In this document: positions 1 through 7,682 of the stretch, piece by piece
How positions within the stretch are numbered: the stretch's first letter is position 1
Layout: each line of letters starts with the position of its first letter
DNA from: Pirellulales bacterium
Lineage (GTDB): Bacteria > Planctomycetota > Planctomycetia > Pirellulales > JALHLM01
Direction: 5' to 3'
Assembly (NCBI GenBank): GCA_022844585.1
Contig: JALHLM010000017.1
Coordinates: forward strand, 1 to 24,165
Length of the DNA stretch: 24,165 bases
Notes under the pieces: model-generated
The model's database searches: none
The model's input: the letters and a program-made list of their open reading frames with translations, nothing else
Told to the model about the DNA's origin: nothing
Program-made: the position numbers and the translations under genes

Positions 1-4
1 GAAG

Positions 5-33
5 AGTAGCCGGCCATTCATTGGCCGGCTACT
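5..33. repeat. Perfect 12-bp hairpin at the left edge
   Basis: AGTAGCCGGCCA at 5-16 is the exact reverse complement of TGGCCGGCTACT at 22-33, with a 5-base loop. The stem is strong and GC-rich but has no run of T on either visible side, so it is not a standard intrinsic terminator. It could end transcription of a gene to the left of the window, or be a palindromic repeat. Confidence 0.6.
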
Positions 34-103
34 TGCGTTTACTCGCTTCGGCGCTGCCGAGGTCGGCGGGCTCGGTGGTTTTGCACGTCTTTCACAGGGA
101 ATT

Positions 104-291
104 GGAGTGGCCCGCGAAACACCCGAAACACACGAAAGCTGGGAAGGTCGGCCTTGTGGAACTGAGCCTCTTCACGGATATCCCGCCTTTGTTTGTCGAA
201 ATAAAGCTGAACGACGTTCTCGTTCATTGCAGTCAGAACATCCGGTTGAACAACGACTTTGGTGTGTTTCGCGTGTTTCGCGGGCCACTCC
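104..291. repeat. 188-bp element with near-perfect 35-bp inverted terminal repeats
   Basis: The arm at 104-138 and the reverse complement of the arm at 257-291 agree at 33 of 35 bases. Both begin GGAGTGGCCCGCGAAACAC and go on into a CGAAACACAC-type stretch. The interior, about 118 bp, has no convincing gene. The structure suggests a MITE-like or other non-autonomous repeat, or a long RNA hairpin. I recall similar GCGAAACACGCGAAACAC motifs scattered in planctomycete and verrucomicrobial intergenic DNA, but that is memory and not checked. No clear target-site duplication is visible. Confidence 0.65.
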
Positions 292-330
292 GAAATGTGT
301 AGCAATTCGAGGTCCGCGCTTTCAGCCGGG

Positions 331-1575
331 TTAGGGAAAGCGCAGAAACAAATCTTCCGCAGGCCATGTGTCAACTTCTTCGACAGCCTGCCAGAAGAGG
401 GCGTCGAGTTCCTCGTGAAAGGCGTAGCGGTCGCGGGTTTTTGCTGGGCGGTCGTTGAATACCGCCGCCCAAGCGAAGCCGTGGTGTGTGCGGACCAGTA
501 GCGACGACGTACCGGGCAGCGAACCGGTGTGCCACCAGTTCTTGTCCTGGCCCGCATCGCGAAGGTTCCAGCAGAGGCCCATGTAAGCGCCGTCCGTTGT
601 CTGCTGTGCATACGAGGGGCGATTGGTCATTTCATGAAGCGAGTCAGGCGTTAAGAGCGCATGTCCGCGACGGCCGTCGATCGCCGTGGCGAAGCGCACC
701 AGATCAATCGGCGACGCCAGCCAACCGCCGTGGGCGTCCATCGCTTCGAGATGGAAGCCACCATAGCACCAAGAGACCGGTTCGCGATCATTCGGGAACA
801 CGCTGGTCGTGGTTTCATCCGTGGTCTCATCGTCGTACCAAACTTCGTCCGGCGCGCGGTCGGCCTGCCGGGATTTTCCCAGCTTCATCCGATGAATGCC
901 GGCCGGCGCGAGCACTAACTCCTGTACAGCTTGCTCGTAGCCCTTGCCGGCTACTGTTTCGATGATTCGGCCCAGGAGGCAATAGCCGAAGTTCGAGTAC
1001 GCGGTGCGCGCGCCAGGATCGAAATCGAGCTTGCGACGCAGCATGTAGCGAATGACCGTATCCGGCTGGGCTGGCGCAGACTCGTGGAGTTCCTCGGCGA
1101 TCTCGACGGCACGGAACATGGGATCGAATGCCACATCGCGATCCCAGCCGCCGGAGTGTTCCAGAAGTTGGCGAATCGTAATCGCGCGAATGCGCTCATC
1201 CAGGTCAGGAATGTCGTCGAGAGTGAATTGCGGTAAGTGATCGAAAGCGCGATCGTCTAGTTTGAGGCGGCCGGCGTCGACCAATCGCAGCACGGCGACG
1301 CAGGTGATCGGCTTCGAGACGCTAGCGACGCGGAAGAGGGAATCGGGGCGCACCGCGACGTCGCCTGCTCTTTCCGCAAAACCGAAACCGTCGGCGTAAA
1401 CCAGTCGGTCGTCCTTAGCGACGGCCAGGGCGCCGGCCGGGATTTCATACTTGAGCATCAAGGCCTTGATGCGACCGTCGAAAGCATCGGTCGGCGTGGT
1501 TTCCGCGCGCACCGCGCCGCCTGGACGAAGCGCGAAAGCGACGAGAAGTGCCGCCCTCAAAAAACGACAGCTCAT
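331..1575 (-). CDS. Exported beta-lactamase-fold serine hydrolase (PF00144 type)
   Basis: A 414-residue protein of the class C beta-lactamase/DD-peptidase/esterase family. The three active-site motifs are visible: S85-V-S-K88 (nucleophile and lysine), Y193-S-N195, and H349-T-G351 in place of KTG. A LLEHSGG motif at 138-143 is also typical. The N-terminus is a signal peptide with a likely cut after AVRA (residue 24), so the enzyme acts outside the cytoplasmic membrane. The frame stays open upstream, but the ATG at 1575 is chosen because it overlaps the stop codon of the upstream gene (ATGA), implying translational coupling, and because the signal peptide starts there. Family members cleave peptides, esters or beta-lactams, and the substrate cannot be read from sequence. 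HTG instead of KTG is common among esterase or peptidase-like members. Confidence 0.9.
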   Translation of the reverse strand: MSCRFLRAALLVAFALRPGGAVRAETTPTDAFDGRIKALMLKYEIPAGALAVAKDDRLVYADGFGFAERAGDVAVRPDSLFRVASVSKPITCVAVLRLVDAGRLKLDDRAFDHLPQFTLDDIPDLDERIRAITIRQLLEHSGGWDRDVAFDPMFRAVEIAEELHESAPAQPDTVIRYMLRRKLDFDPGARTAYSNFGYCLLGRIIETVAGKGYEQAVQELVLAPAGIHRMKLGKSRQADRAPDEVWYDDETTDETTTSVFPNDREPVSWCYGGFHLEAMDAHGGWLASPIDLVRFATAIDGRRGHALLTPDSLHEMTNRPSYAQQTTDGAYMGLCWNLRDAGQDKNWWHTGSLPGTSSLLVRTHHGFAWAAVFNDRPAKTRDRYAFHEELDALFWQAVEEVDTWPAEDLFLRFP

Positions 1576-2402
1576 GACGCCGTCTCGGGGATTTCGCGCG
1601 GCGTGAAGAGGAAGTTCCGGCTCTGGCGAAAGAATTCGAGCGGGTTGTCGTAGACGACCTTGCGGATCAACGATTCGGAATGCCCGCGCATTCGCATTTC
1701 GAAAATGAAATCTGGCACCGCGGTCGGCTTGGATGGTCCCCAGTCGCCGGCGGAATTCACGAGCAAGCGATCCGGCCCGTACAACTCCACCATGTCGGCG
1801 GCGCGGGCGGGCGTGCATTTACTCGTGGGATAGAGCGTCATGCCGGCCCAGTAGCCGCGTTCCAGCACAGGGCGGATGGTGTGTTCCTCGACGTGATCGA
1901 CGCAGACACGAGTGTGATCCAGATCCGAAAAATCGTCCAGCATGTCGAGGATCATCCGCGTGCCGGGATACTTGTCCTGCAAATGCGGCGTGTGGATCAG
2001 CACTTGCTCGCCGAGTTTGGTCGCGAGTTGGCAATGCTCAAGGAAGATGATCGATTCGTTGCGAGTGTTCTTGTTGAGGCCGATCTCGCCGATACCGAGC
2101 ACGCCGGGCAGTTGCAGGAACTCGGGGATCATGGCAATCACTTCGCGCGAGAGCCGGACGTTCTCGGCTTCCTTGGCGTTGATGCAGATCCAGGTGAAAT
2201 GCTGTAAGCCATACCAGCCGGCGCGCTTCGGCTCGAACTCGGTGAGCTGCCGGAAATAGTCGCGAAAGCCATCGGCGCTGCCGCGATCAAACCCGGCCCA
2301 AAAAGCCGGCTCGCTCATCCCGACGCAACCCATCTTGGCGAGGGTCTCGTAGTCGTCGGTGGTCCGGGAGACCATGTGGATGTGAGGGTCGAAGTATTCC
2401 AT
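1572..2402 (-). CDS. TatD-type metal-dependent hydrolase, EboB-like
   Basis: A 276-residue TIM-barrel amidohydrolase of the TatD group. Metal ligands are in place: H7-I-H9, E106 in GEIGLNK, H137 in LIHTPH, H170 in VDHVEE and D220 in NSAGDWG. The opening FDPHIHMVSRTTDDYETLAK and the following EPAFW segment resemble, from memory, EboB proteins of the ebo cluster, which in cyanobacteria and other bacteria is linked to transport of isoprenoid-derived products. No other ebo gene (UbiA-like prenyltransferase, dehydroquinate-synthase-like, phosphatase) lies in this window, so that role is uncertain. The stop overlaps the start of the serine hydrolase gene, so the two are probably co-translated. No signal peptide is present, so it should be cytoplasmic. 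Confidence 0.88.
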   Translation of the reverse strand: MEYFDPHIHMVSRTTDDYETLAKMGCVGMSEPAFWAGFDRGSADGFRDYFRQLTEFEPKRAGWYGLQHFTWICINAKEAENVRLSREVIAMIPEFLQLPGVLGIGEIGLNKNTRNESIIFLEHCQLATKLGEQVLIHTPHLQDKYPGTRMILDMLDDFSDLDHTRVCVDHVEEHTIRPVLERGYWAGMTLYPTSKCTPARAADMVELYGPDRLLVNSAGDWGPSKPTAVPDFIFEMRMRGHSESLIRKVVYDNPLEFFRQSRNFLFTPREIPETAS

Positions 2403-2470
2403 GGATTGCGCTAGCGTAGCCGAGGGACAGGTCTCACGTTTTCGCGATGATCAGCGGCCGTTCAACGAAT

Positions 2471-2749
2471 TTACAACCCCCGCGAGTTGTTACTGCTCGC
2501 CCTCACCCCAAACCGTTCCCGCCACTCCGCATCGTACGGTAGCGAAAAAACCTGCTGGACCGCTTCCGCACGGCCGTCGTCGGTTGATAGCAATTGCTGG
2601 ACGCCGGCGCGGATTTGTTCGAGACGTGGATCGTTCTCGAGTTCGCCGTCGGCGCGGTCCAAGCGGTCCAGCGAGGCGGCGATTTCCAGGATTTTCGCGC
2701 GGATCGTGAGGAACTCGCGTTCCAGCGTGGCGGCGGCCGTGAGGGGCAT
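2471..2749 (-). CDS. Small conserved-looking planctomycete protein of unknown function
   Basis: A 92-residue, largely helical and charged protein beginning MPLTAAATLEREFLTIRAK, with no signal peptide or membrane span. I recall similar short proteins (LEREFL.IRAKILEIAASLDR) in Pirellulales, but no function is known to me. The frame stays open upstream to about 2839, but the extra residues are Pro/Arg-rich and unlike the rest, so the ATG at 2749 is preferred; no strong Shine-Dalgarno sequence supports either start. It sits 68 bp upstream of the TatD-type gene in the same direction and is likely the first gene of that operon. Confidence 0.7.
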   Translation of the reverse strand: MPLTAAATLEREFLTIRAKILEIAASLDRLDRADGELENDPRLEQIRAGVQQLLSTDDGRAEAVQQVFSLPYDAEWRERFGVRASSNNSRGL

Positions 2750-3016
2750 GGCGGGCTCGGTCGAATGGCGGCTGATTGGGCTGGGCGGGCCGGCAACGGG
2801 CTCTACCTCCAGTGTCCGCGCAGCCCTCCTGGAAATCAAGCGATTCCGAGCCGCCGCGCTACGAGTCGAGGCGGTTCTGCCGCCTGCGACGATCGTACGG
2901 AGTGCGGGCGGTGCTCGCCGACATTCGGAGGGAATTCGAGCTAGGGTTTTAAGTGTTGCACCACCCTGAGACTAGGTGCGCACCCCCAATTCGCAGGCCC
3001 CGGGCCGGGAACCCGC

Positions 3017-4639
3017 GTGAACCACGCATTGCAAAAAACATTCGCGTTGCTGACTTCGAGCAACCATGCGGCCGTCGACGGCATGTTGCTGTCGGCCTTG
3101 GAATCGCCGTACGCGCCGGTGCAAGTCGGCGCGTTAGAGACTTTGCTCGCGCGGCGCAGCGCGGTAGGAGATCGCTGGATCCTGAGCCGCTGGCATGAAT
3201 TCGACGAGCGTTGGCAACGAATGATTGTCGAGAGCGCCGGCAGTATGACCAGTGCGCTGCGCGAGGCGATCATTGGCTCCGATCAGCGACTGTGCGTGAA
3301 CGCCTGCGATCTCGCGACGCGGCTGGCCGACCACGATCTGATTCCCGCGCTGGTGAATGCCATCGAAAGCCCCGACGCGGTGCAATCGCAGCGTTGCGGC
3401 GAGACGCTGATGTGGCTCACCGCGGATTTGCGGCACGCGGCGGGCGCTACGACGTCGGGAGGCAATCAACCGGATTTGGAACCGGTGCGGCGCAACGTGT
3501 TGGCGAGCCTGGAACGGTATCTGAAGAAGTTTCAGCGCCACAAGCCCACGCAGCCGTTGGAAGCGTACCTGGTGCTGGTCAACGCGGACGACGCGACGCT
3601 GCGGGCGCTGCTCTTGGATTCGCACGATCCCGCCTTCGTGGCGGTCGTTTACTTGATGGCGCATAGCGAACAGCCCGGCGTGATGCGGTTGTTGTTGCAG
3701 CATCTGGACGACACGCAATCGCCGACGGCCGCGTTGAACGCCATTGGGCATCGGACGGACGAAGTATTTATCCGCCAACTGCTCGATCACGTCGGCGACG
3801 AGCTAGCGGAAACGGTGCGCGGCAACTTAAAAAAAATCGAGTCGTTCATCTGGCTGCGCGAAGATCTCGCCTGGCTCGATCGCTTGGACGATCGGCAGCA
3901 GGATCGGCTGGTGCAATTGCTGCTGGCATCGAGCATCAAGAAATCCGATCTCTATCACGTGCTGGAATACATCATCCAGAACGGCCACGCGTTGGGACGA
4001 AGGGCCGCGGCGCGGGCGTTGGCCGACTTCAATGGTTCGGAAGTCGCCGCGCTGACGATGCGGGCCTTGGACGACGAGGACCCGCAAGTCCAGGCCGCCG
4101 CGGTGTCGCAACTGCGACAACGCAACTTGTCGAACACGCTGTCGCTATTGCTAGGCCGCCTGGAAAGTCCGCACCACGTGGTGCGACAAGCGGCCCGGGC
4201 AAGCCTGGCCGAGTACAGCTTCAAGCGGTATCTCGCGTCGTTCGACATTTTGAACGAAGTGGCGCGCCGTTCAACCGGCAAACTCGTCAAGCGAATCGAT
4301 ACGCAAACGATTCCGCTATTGCGCGAGCAATTCGAGACCGATTCGCGGACGCGTCGCTTGCGGGCCGTGCAGATGGCCATCGTGTTGGAACTTTGCAATG
4401 AGTTCGAAGACGAGGCCTTGGAATTGATGGCGGATCCGGATCACGTGGTGCGCGCGGAGTCGGCGCGGCTGCTGGGCTACTGCACGACGCCAACTGCGAA
4501 GTCCGCGTTGAAGACGGCGCTGGCGGACGGTAGCGTCGTGGTGCGCGAGGCAGCGGCGGCGAGTATTGCGCGGCTGGAAGGTCAGCCGGCGCCGGCGTCC
4601 TCCTCCAAGACGGGCGAGACGGAGGTGGCGCATGCTTGA
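3017..4639 (+). CDS. HEAT-repeat protein
   Basis: A 540-residue protein made of degenerate alpha-helical HEAT/armadillo-like repeats across most of its length. It is clearest toward the C-terminus, where segments such as ALDDEDPQVQAAAVSQL, LESPHHVVRQAARASLAEY and MADPDHVVRAESARLLGY recur about every 35-40 residues. Such solenoids usually bind other proteins or nucleic acid and no catalytic motif is visible. There is no signal peptide or membrane span. The start is a GTG at 3017; no in-frame ATG lies near it, so the exact start is uncertain. The last 8 bases overlap the start of the next gene, which suggests a joint function with that membrane protein. Confidence 0.85.
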   Translation: MNHALQKTFALLTSSNHAAVDGMLLSALESPYAPVQVGALETLLARRSAVGDRWILSRWHEFDERWQRMIVESAGSMTSALREAIIGSDQRLCVNACDLATRLADHDLIPALVNAIESPDAVQSQRCGETLMWLTADLRHAAGATTSGGNQPDLEPVRRNVLASLERYLKKFQRHKPTQPLEAYLVLVNADDATLRALLLDSHDPAFVAVVYLMAHSEQPGVMRLLLQHLDDTQSPTAALNAIGHRTDEVFIRQLLDHVGDELAETVRGNLKKIESFIWLREDLAWLDRLDDRQQDRLVQLLLASSIKKSDLYHVLEYIIQNGHALGRRAAARALADFNGSEVAALTMRALDDEDPQVQAAAVSQLRQRNLSNTLSLLLGRLESPHHVVRQAARASLAEYSFKRYLASFDILNEVARRSTGKLVKRIDTQTIPLLREQFETDSRTRRLRAVQMAIVLELCNEFEDEALELMADPDHVVRAESARLLGYCTTPTAKSALKTALADGSVVVREAAAASIARLEGQPAPASSSKTGETEVAHA

Positions 4640-5099
4640 TGTTTGCCGATTTTACACGATCGCCGCGCTGGCCGCCGGCGACGAACGCTTGCAGCAAATC
4701 ACGAGCGAGCTGGGCAACAACCGCCGGCCGATCTTGTGGAGCGAGGTCGCGATCGTCGTCGGGTTTCTGGTGTTAGCGCCGCTGATCGCCTGGGTGGCGT
4801 TTCGCCGGTTCGGTACTTCGGAACCGCCGGAGCCAAGCTCCAATCCGCGCGGGCTGTTCAATGAACTCTGCGATGGCCACGAACTCGGGCGCGACGAGCG
4901 GGATTTCCTGGAGCAATTGGCGAAGCGCGCTAAGTTGGAGCCAGCCGCGCGCATTTTTCTGGAGCCAGACAGTCTGACCGCGGGCGGCGCGGCGGACCTG
5001 CGACCGGCGCAACGCTTGATGCTGGCGGCGCTGAACGTGAAGCTCTTCGGCGGCCAGCCATTGCCGACGGCGAATCGTTTTGCCGAATCGCCGTCGTAA
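4632..5099 (+). CDS. Single-span membrane protein of unknown function
   Basis: A 155-residue protein with an N-terminal segment of about 35 residues, one transmembrane helix (about 36-57, VAIVVGFLVLAPLIAWVAF) and a soluble C-terminal part containing LFNELCDGHELGRDERDFL and RIFLEPDSL. That last pattern recalls a helical segment I associate with planctomycete PilZ-type or motility-related hypothetical proteins, but this is only a resemblance. The ATG at 4632 is preferred because GGAGG lies 6 bases upstream, inside the end of the HEAT-repeat gene, and the longer frame only adds an Arg/Pro-rich stretch. The 8-base overlap indicates coupling with the HEAT-repeat protein. Function unknown. Confidence 0.75.
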   Translation: MLDVCRFYTIAALAAGDERLQQITSELGNNRRPILWSEVAIVVGFLVLAPLIAWVAFRRFGTSEPPEPSSNPRGLFNELCDGHELGRDERDFLEQLAKRAKLEPAARIFLEPDSLTAGGAADLRPAQRLMLAALNVKLFGGQPLPTANRFAESPS

Positions 5100-5123
5100 T
5101 AGACAACCGCTGAATCAGCCAGT

Positions 5124-6557
5124 TTACGGGTTGGCCGGCTCCGGCTTCTTCTCTTGCTCGGGGCGACGTTCGCGGAAGAGCGCCGAGGTCTTCCCAGACG
5201 ACGTCGGGCGATTGATGTCGCTACCTTTATCGAGGAACTCCGCGGCGGTGCCTGGTCGGACGAAGTTCAGCACGCGGCGAATGTCGCTCCACCCGGACCG
5301 CTTCAAGAACTGCTCCATCGAGATGGTCTTGAGACCGAATTGAATCGCCTCGCGACGCAACTTGGTGTACGCGTCGATTTGCGCGGTATCGCCCCCCACC
5401 TGACGCGGTTCAGCACCCAGGATCAAGTAGGTCGTTTTCGCGGTGATGGCACCCTTGAGGACGCCACTTTCATCCACTTCGGCGTCGATAATCGCGCCGG
5501 CGCCTTCGATTAAGCTTCGCAGCGTCTCGATGTCGTTGCCGCCATCGCCGTTGAGGTCCATGCGACCGGCCAACGCCACGTGCAACTCTTCGCCGGGCGC
5601 CCATAGGACGGTATGGATCTTGTCGCCCGAGATGATCGGATTCTGGATTTCATCGTCGCGAATGCGGGCTTCGGCCAGGTGAGGGCCGAGAACGTTGGTG
5701 ACTTCGACGGTCGCTTTTCGCTTCAAGTCGTTTCCAACGCTGTTCTCGTCTGACGGGTAGACCGCGAACACCACCTGACGGCGGAGATTGTCCTCGGAGC
5801 CGAGGTTGAGCCAAACAGTCCGGTTGCGCTGATTCACGAACGTGATTTGTCCGTGCGGAATCTCGAAGCTCTCGTTCTTCATGCCGTCGATCAATTCCAC
5901 ATTCACTCGAACGACCTCTTGCAGTCGATTCAGAGCCGTCGTCAACTCTTCCACTTTCTTCTGGGCGTCAGCTTTAGCTTTAGCCGCGTCCTGTTGTGCC
6001 GCGGCAATCTGCCCTTCCAGCGCCGTCTTCGCTTCGGCCAACGTGTTGGCCGTGGTGGTGAATTCTTCGGTGCGCTTCTTCAACTCGTCTTGCGCGGCGG
6101 TGAGCGCCTTGTTCAGTTCGTCGATCTGCGCTTGCTTGGCCGCCTCGCGCTGTTCGTTCGTGGTCTTGAGCCCGTTGTTCTCGGTTTCCAGATCGGCGAT
6201 GCGTTTGATCTGTTCCGAATTCGTGGACTGCAATTCCTGCATCAGCACCTTGTAACTCACCGCGTCGGCCTGGCGGCCAGCGAGCAAGGCTTCGGTTTCC
6301 TTGGCGAAATCGACTTTAATCTTGTCGATGGCATCGGTATCGAGCCAGCCGGCAATACGCTTCATGTCGTTGAGCTCGCCCTGCGCTTTAGTAACGGCGG
6401 CCGTGCTGTCACTCAATTCCTTTTGCCGCGCGAGCAGGTCGGCTTCCGCCGCCGCCCACTGCGAATAGAACAGGTAGGTCGTCACGCCCAACCCGATCAC
6501 CAAGATGACCGAGATGATCAAGCCCGCTTGCAAACCTTGATTTTCGGAGCTGGCCAT
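5124..6557 (-). CDS. Membrane-anchored coiled-coil protein with BRCT-like C-terminal domain
   Basis: A 477-residue protein. Residues about 10-31 form one hydrophobic helix near the N-terminus (signal anchor). Residues about 35-225 are a long Ala/Glu/Lys/Gln-rich coiled coil. Residues about 230-322 are a beta-rich region ending PIISGDKIHTVLWAPG. Residues about 325-425 look like a BRCT domain: HVALAGRMD, then LRSLIEGAGAII, then TTYLILGAEP, then FGLKTISMEQFLKRSGW. The insert DLNGDGGND resembles an EF-hand-type calcium loop. The last 40 residues are charged and disordered. GGAGG 8 bases before the ATG supports the start. BRCT domains normally sit in cytoplasmic DNA-repair or ligase proteins, so an anchored version is unusual. 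The call is from motif reading only. Confidence 0.8.
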   Translation of the reverse strand: MASSENQGLQAGLIISVILVIGLGVTTYLFYSQWAAAEADLLARQKELSDSTAAVTKAQGELNDMKRIAGWLDTDAIDKIKVDFAKETEALLAGRQADAVSYKVLMQELQSTNSEQIKRIADLETENNGLKTTNEQREAAKQAQIDELNKALTAAQDELKKRTEEFTTTANTLAEAKTALEGQIAAAQQDAAKAKADAQKKVEELTTALNRLQEVVRVNVELIDGMKNESFEIPHGQITFVNQRNRTVWLNLGSEDNLRRQVVFAVYPSDENSVGNDLKRKATVEVTNVLGPHLAEARIRDDEIQNPIISGDKIHTVLWAPGEELHVALAGRMDLNGDGGNDIETLRSLIEGAGAIIDAEVDESGVLKGAITAKTTYLILGAEPRQVGGDTAQIDAYTKLRREAIQFGLKTISMEQFLKRSGWSDIRRVLNFVRPGTAAEFLDKGSDINRPTSSGKTSALFRERRPEQEKKPEPANP

Positions 6558-6744
6558 GTTCTGTTCCTCCCGCGCGCAGCCATGCGGCCGCAGGGCAGTT
6601 GATCACCGGTCGGGACGCGGGAAAGTTCCGCGCCGCCGGTGTGGGGACAAGCGCCGCGACCCACCCGGGCCGCCGGCAGCACTCTGTTCCTGGCCCAAAA
6701 CGCCTTGGCGCGCAGGGCGCTAAGATGAATCGGTCCAAGCCTTT

Positions 6745-6773
6745 AGTCTAAGCGGGGCGGTATGGGCGGTCAA
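6745..6773 (-). promoter_or_regulatory. Sigma-70-type promoter for the coiled-coil/BRCT-like gene
   Basis: Reading the minus strand, TTGACC (plus 6768-6773) and TAGACT (plus 6745-6750) are separated by exactly 17 bases. The match to the consensus is 5 of 6 and 4 of 6. It precedes the ATG at 6557 with a leader of about 180 bases. A second TAGACT box with the same 17-base spacing precedes the ECF sigma gene. Confidence 0.5.
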
Positions 6774-6783
6774 ACAAAATCCG

Positions 6784-6798
6784 GTGGTGTAGGACCAC
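6784..6798 (-). terminator. Weak intrinsic terminator after the DUF2071 gene
   Basis: GTGGT at 6784-6788 pairs with ACCAC at 6794-6798 around a 5-base loop. On the minus strand the stem is followed by CGGATTTTGTTTG, a T-rich stretch. The stem is short, so strength is doubtful, but the position 15 bases after the DUF2071 stop codon fits. Confidence 0.35.
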
Positions 6799-6812
6799 AG
6801 GAAATGCAGGTT

Positions 6813-7562
6813 TCATTGAACGATTAAGGCGGTTAGCCGGGCTCCCTGGATCACCGGCCGGCCGACCCAGCTATGGGAAATCGACCGAATCAGAAACGCA
6901 CTGTCGAAGTGGATGGAGCCCGGCGGAAACTGGCTCGGATCATCGAACCAGGATGACGAAACCGTGGCGACCTCCAGAGGTTCGATGTGCCACGTCTCGC
7001 AGCGCAACTCCAGCCCCTCCAAGCACTCCGGACAGCGGCTTGGCGAGTAGCCCAGGCTTCCCGACTGAAAGAAAGCGGACGCCTCGTCGACCGTGGCGAA
7101 GACGGAACCGGTGGGAACGCGGTCCGACACCCTGGCGGCCACAGCCGCTGAAACCAGGCCGTCACGGCTGGCAAACTGGACGGCCAATCGATGTGCCGAT
7201 TCCGAGACGTTGAACCGAGCCAAGTGATGAAGGCCGGGGAACACGCGGCCCCCCAGCATGGTGTTCATACGGGAAGAAGTGTCCCGGCGAGGAATGTAGA
7301 CGCCGGTCCGCTGTGTGTCGCCGTCGTCCCATTCGACGGCGAAGCGGTGGGCGGCGTTTTCGGAGCCGAGTCCCCAGGGAAATGGCGAAAGTCGGGGCCG
7401 CAGCCCGCCGAGACGGATGAGGCAAATTCCGGCGACCGCAAACCCGCCCACCAGTTGAGGCCGGAACGGGGCAGGCAACAGATTGCTGACGATTTGCGGG
7501 TCGACGCGGAAATTGACCAAGATGCGTCGCTCGATTTCGCCGACGACTTCCGGAAAACGCAT
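6813..7562 (-). CDS. DUF2071 (YqjF-like) family protein
   Basis: A 249-residue protein matching, from memory, the DUF2071/YqjF family, which has an acetoacetate-decarboxylase-like fold. Signs are RRILVNFRVDPQIVSNLLP at 12-30, the GVYIPRRDTSS segment, GRVFPGLHHLARFNVSE and the C-terminal IHFDSAFLIRSISHSW. No signal peptide or membrane span is visible. The catalytic role of the family is not established and the substrate is unknown. The start ATG at 7562 lies just before the divergent glycosyltransferase gene, so the two upstream regions overlap. The length is normal for the family. Confidence 0.85.
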   Translation of the reverse strand: MRFPEVVGEIERRILVNFRVDPQIVSNLLPAPFRPQLVGGFAVAGICLIRLGGLRPRLSPFPWGLGSENAAHRFAVEWDDGDTQRTGVYIPRRDTSSRMNTMLGGRVFPGLHHLARFNVSESAHRLAVQFASRDGLVSAAVAARVSDRVPTGSVFATVDEASAFFQSGSLGYSPSRCPECLEGLELRCETWHIEPLEVATVSSSWFDDPSQFPPGSIHFDSAFLIRSISHSWVGRPVIQGARLTALIVQ

Positions 7563-7682
7563 GGCGATTGACTCCGTAGGCGATTGACTTCGAAGTCACT
7601 AACCGCGATTCTCTTCGGCGATTCACCACAGGCGAATCGCTGTTACTTGTTCATTGTCGCATTGGATGGGTGCAACGAAACG

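Larger units (their letters stand above)
1..330. other. Intergenic region with two inverted-repeat structures, no supported gene
   Basis: No open frame here has family-like sequence. The overlapping frames on both strands translate into low-complexity strings built from the inverted repeat itself (such as FRVFRVFRG), typical of spurious frames over intergenic repeats. The stretch lies downstream of the minus-strand hydrolase gene that ends at 331. It contains a short perfect hairpin near the left edge and a longer inverted-repeat element, both listed separately. Confidence 0.7.
6558..6812. other. Intergenic region with terminator-like hairpin and promoter
   Basis: A 255-bp gap between the DUF2071 gene and the coiled-coil/BRCT-like gene, both on the minus strand. 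It holds a small terminator-like hairpin and a sigma-70-type promoter, so the two genes are probably transcribed separately. The leader from the promoter to the ATG is about 180 bases and GC-rich with possible secondary structure. Confidence 0.6.

Noticed and set aside
39..611. Minus-strand open frame of 190 residues
   Set aside because: Translates through the inverted repeats and into the wrong frame of the serine hydrolase gene, with low-complexity repeats and no family pattern.
1576..1818. N-terminal extension of the serine hydrolase
   Set aside because: 81 residues without a signal-peptide pattern that overlap the TatD-type gene; the ATG at 1575 begins a clear signal peptide and overlaps the stop codon.
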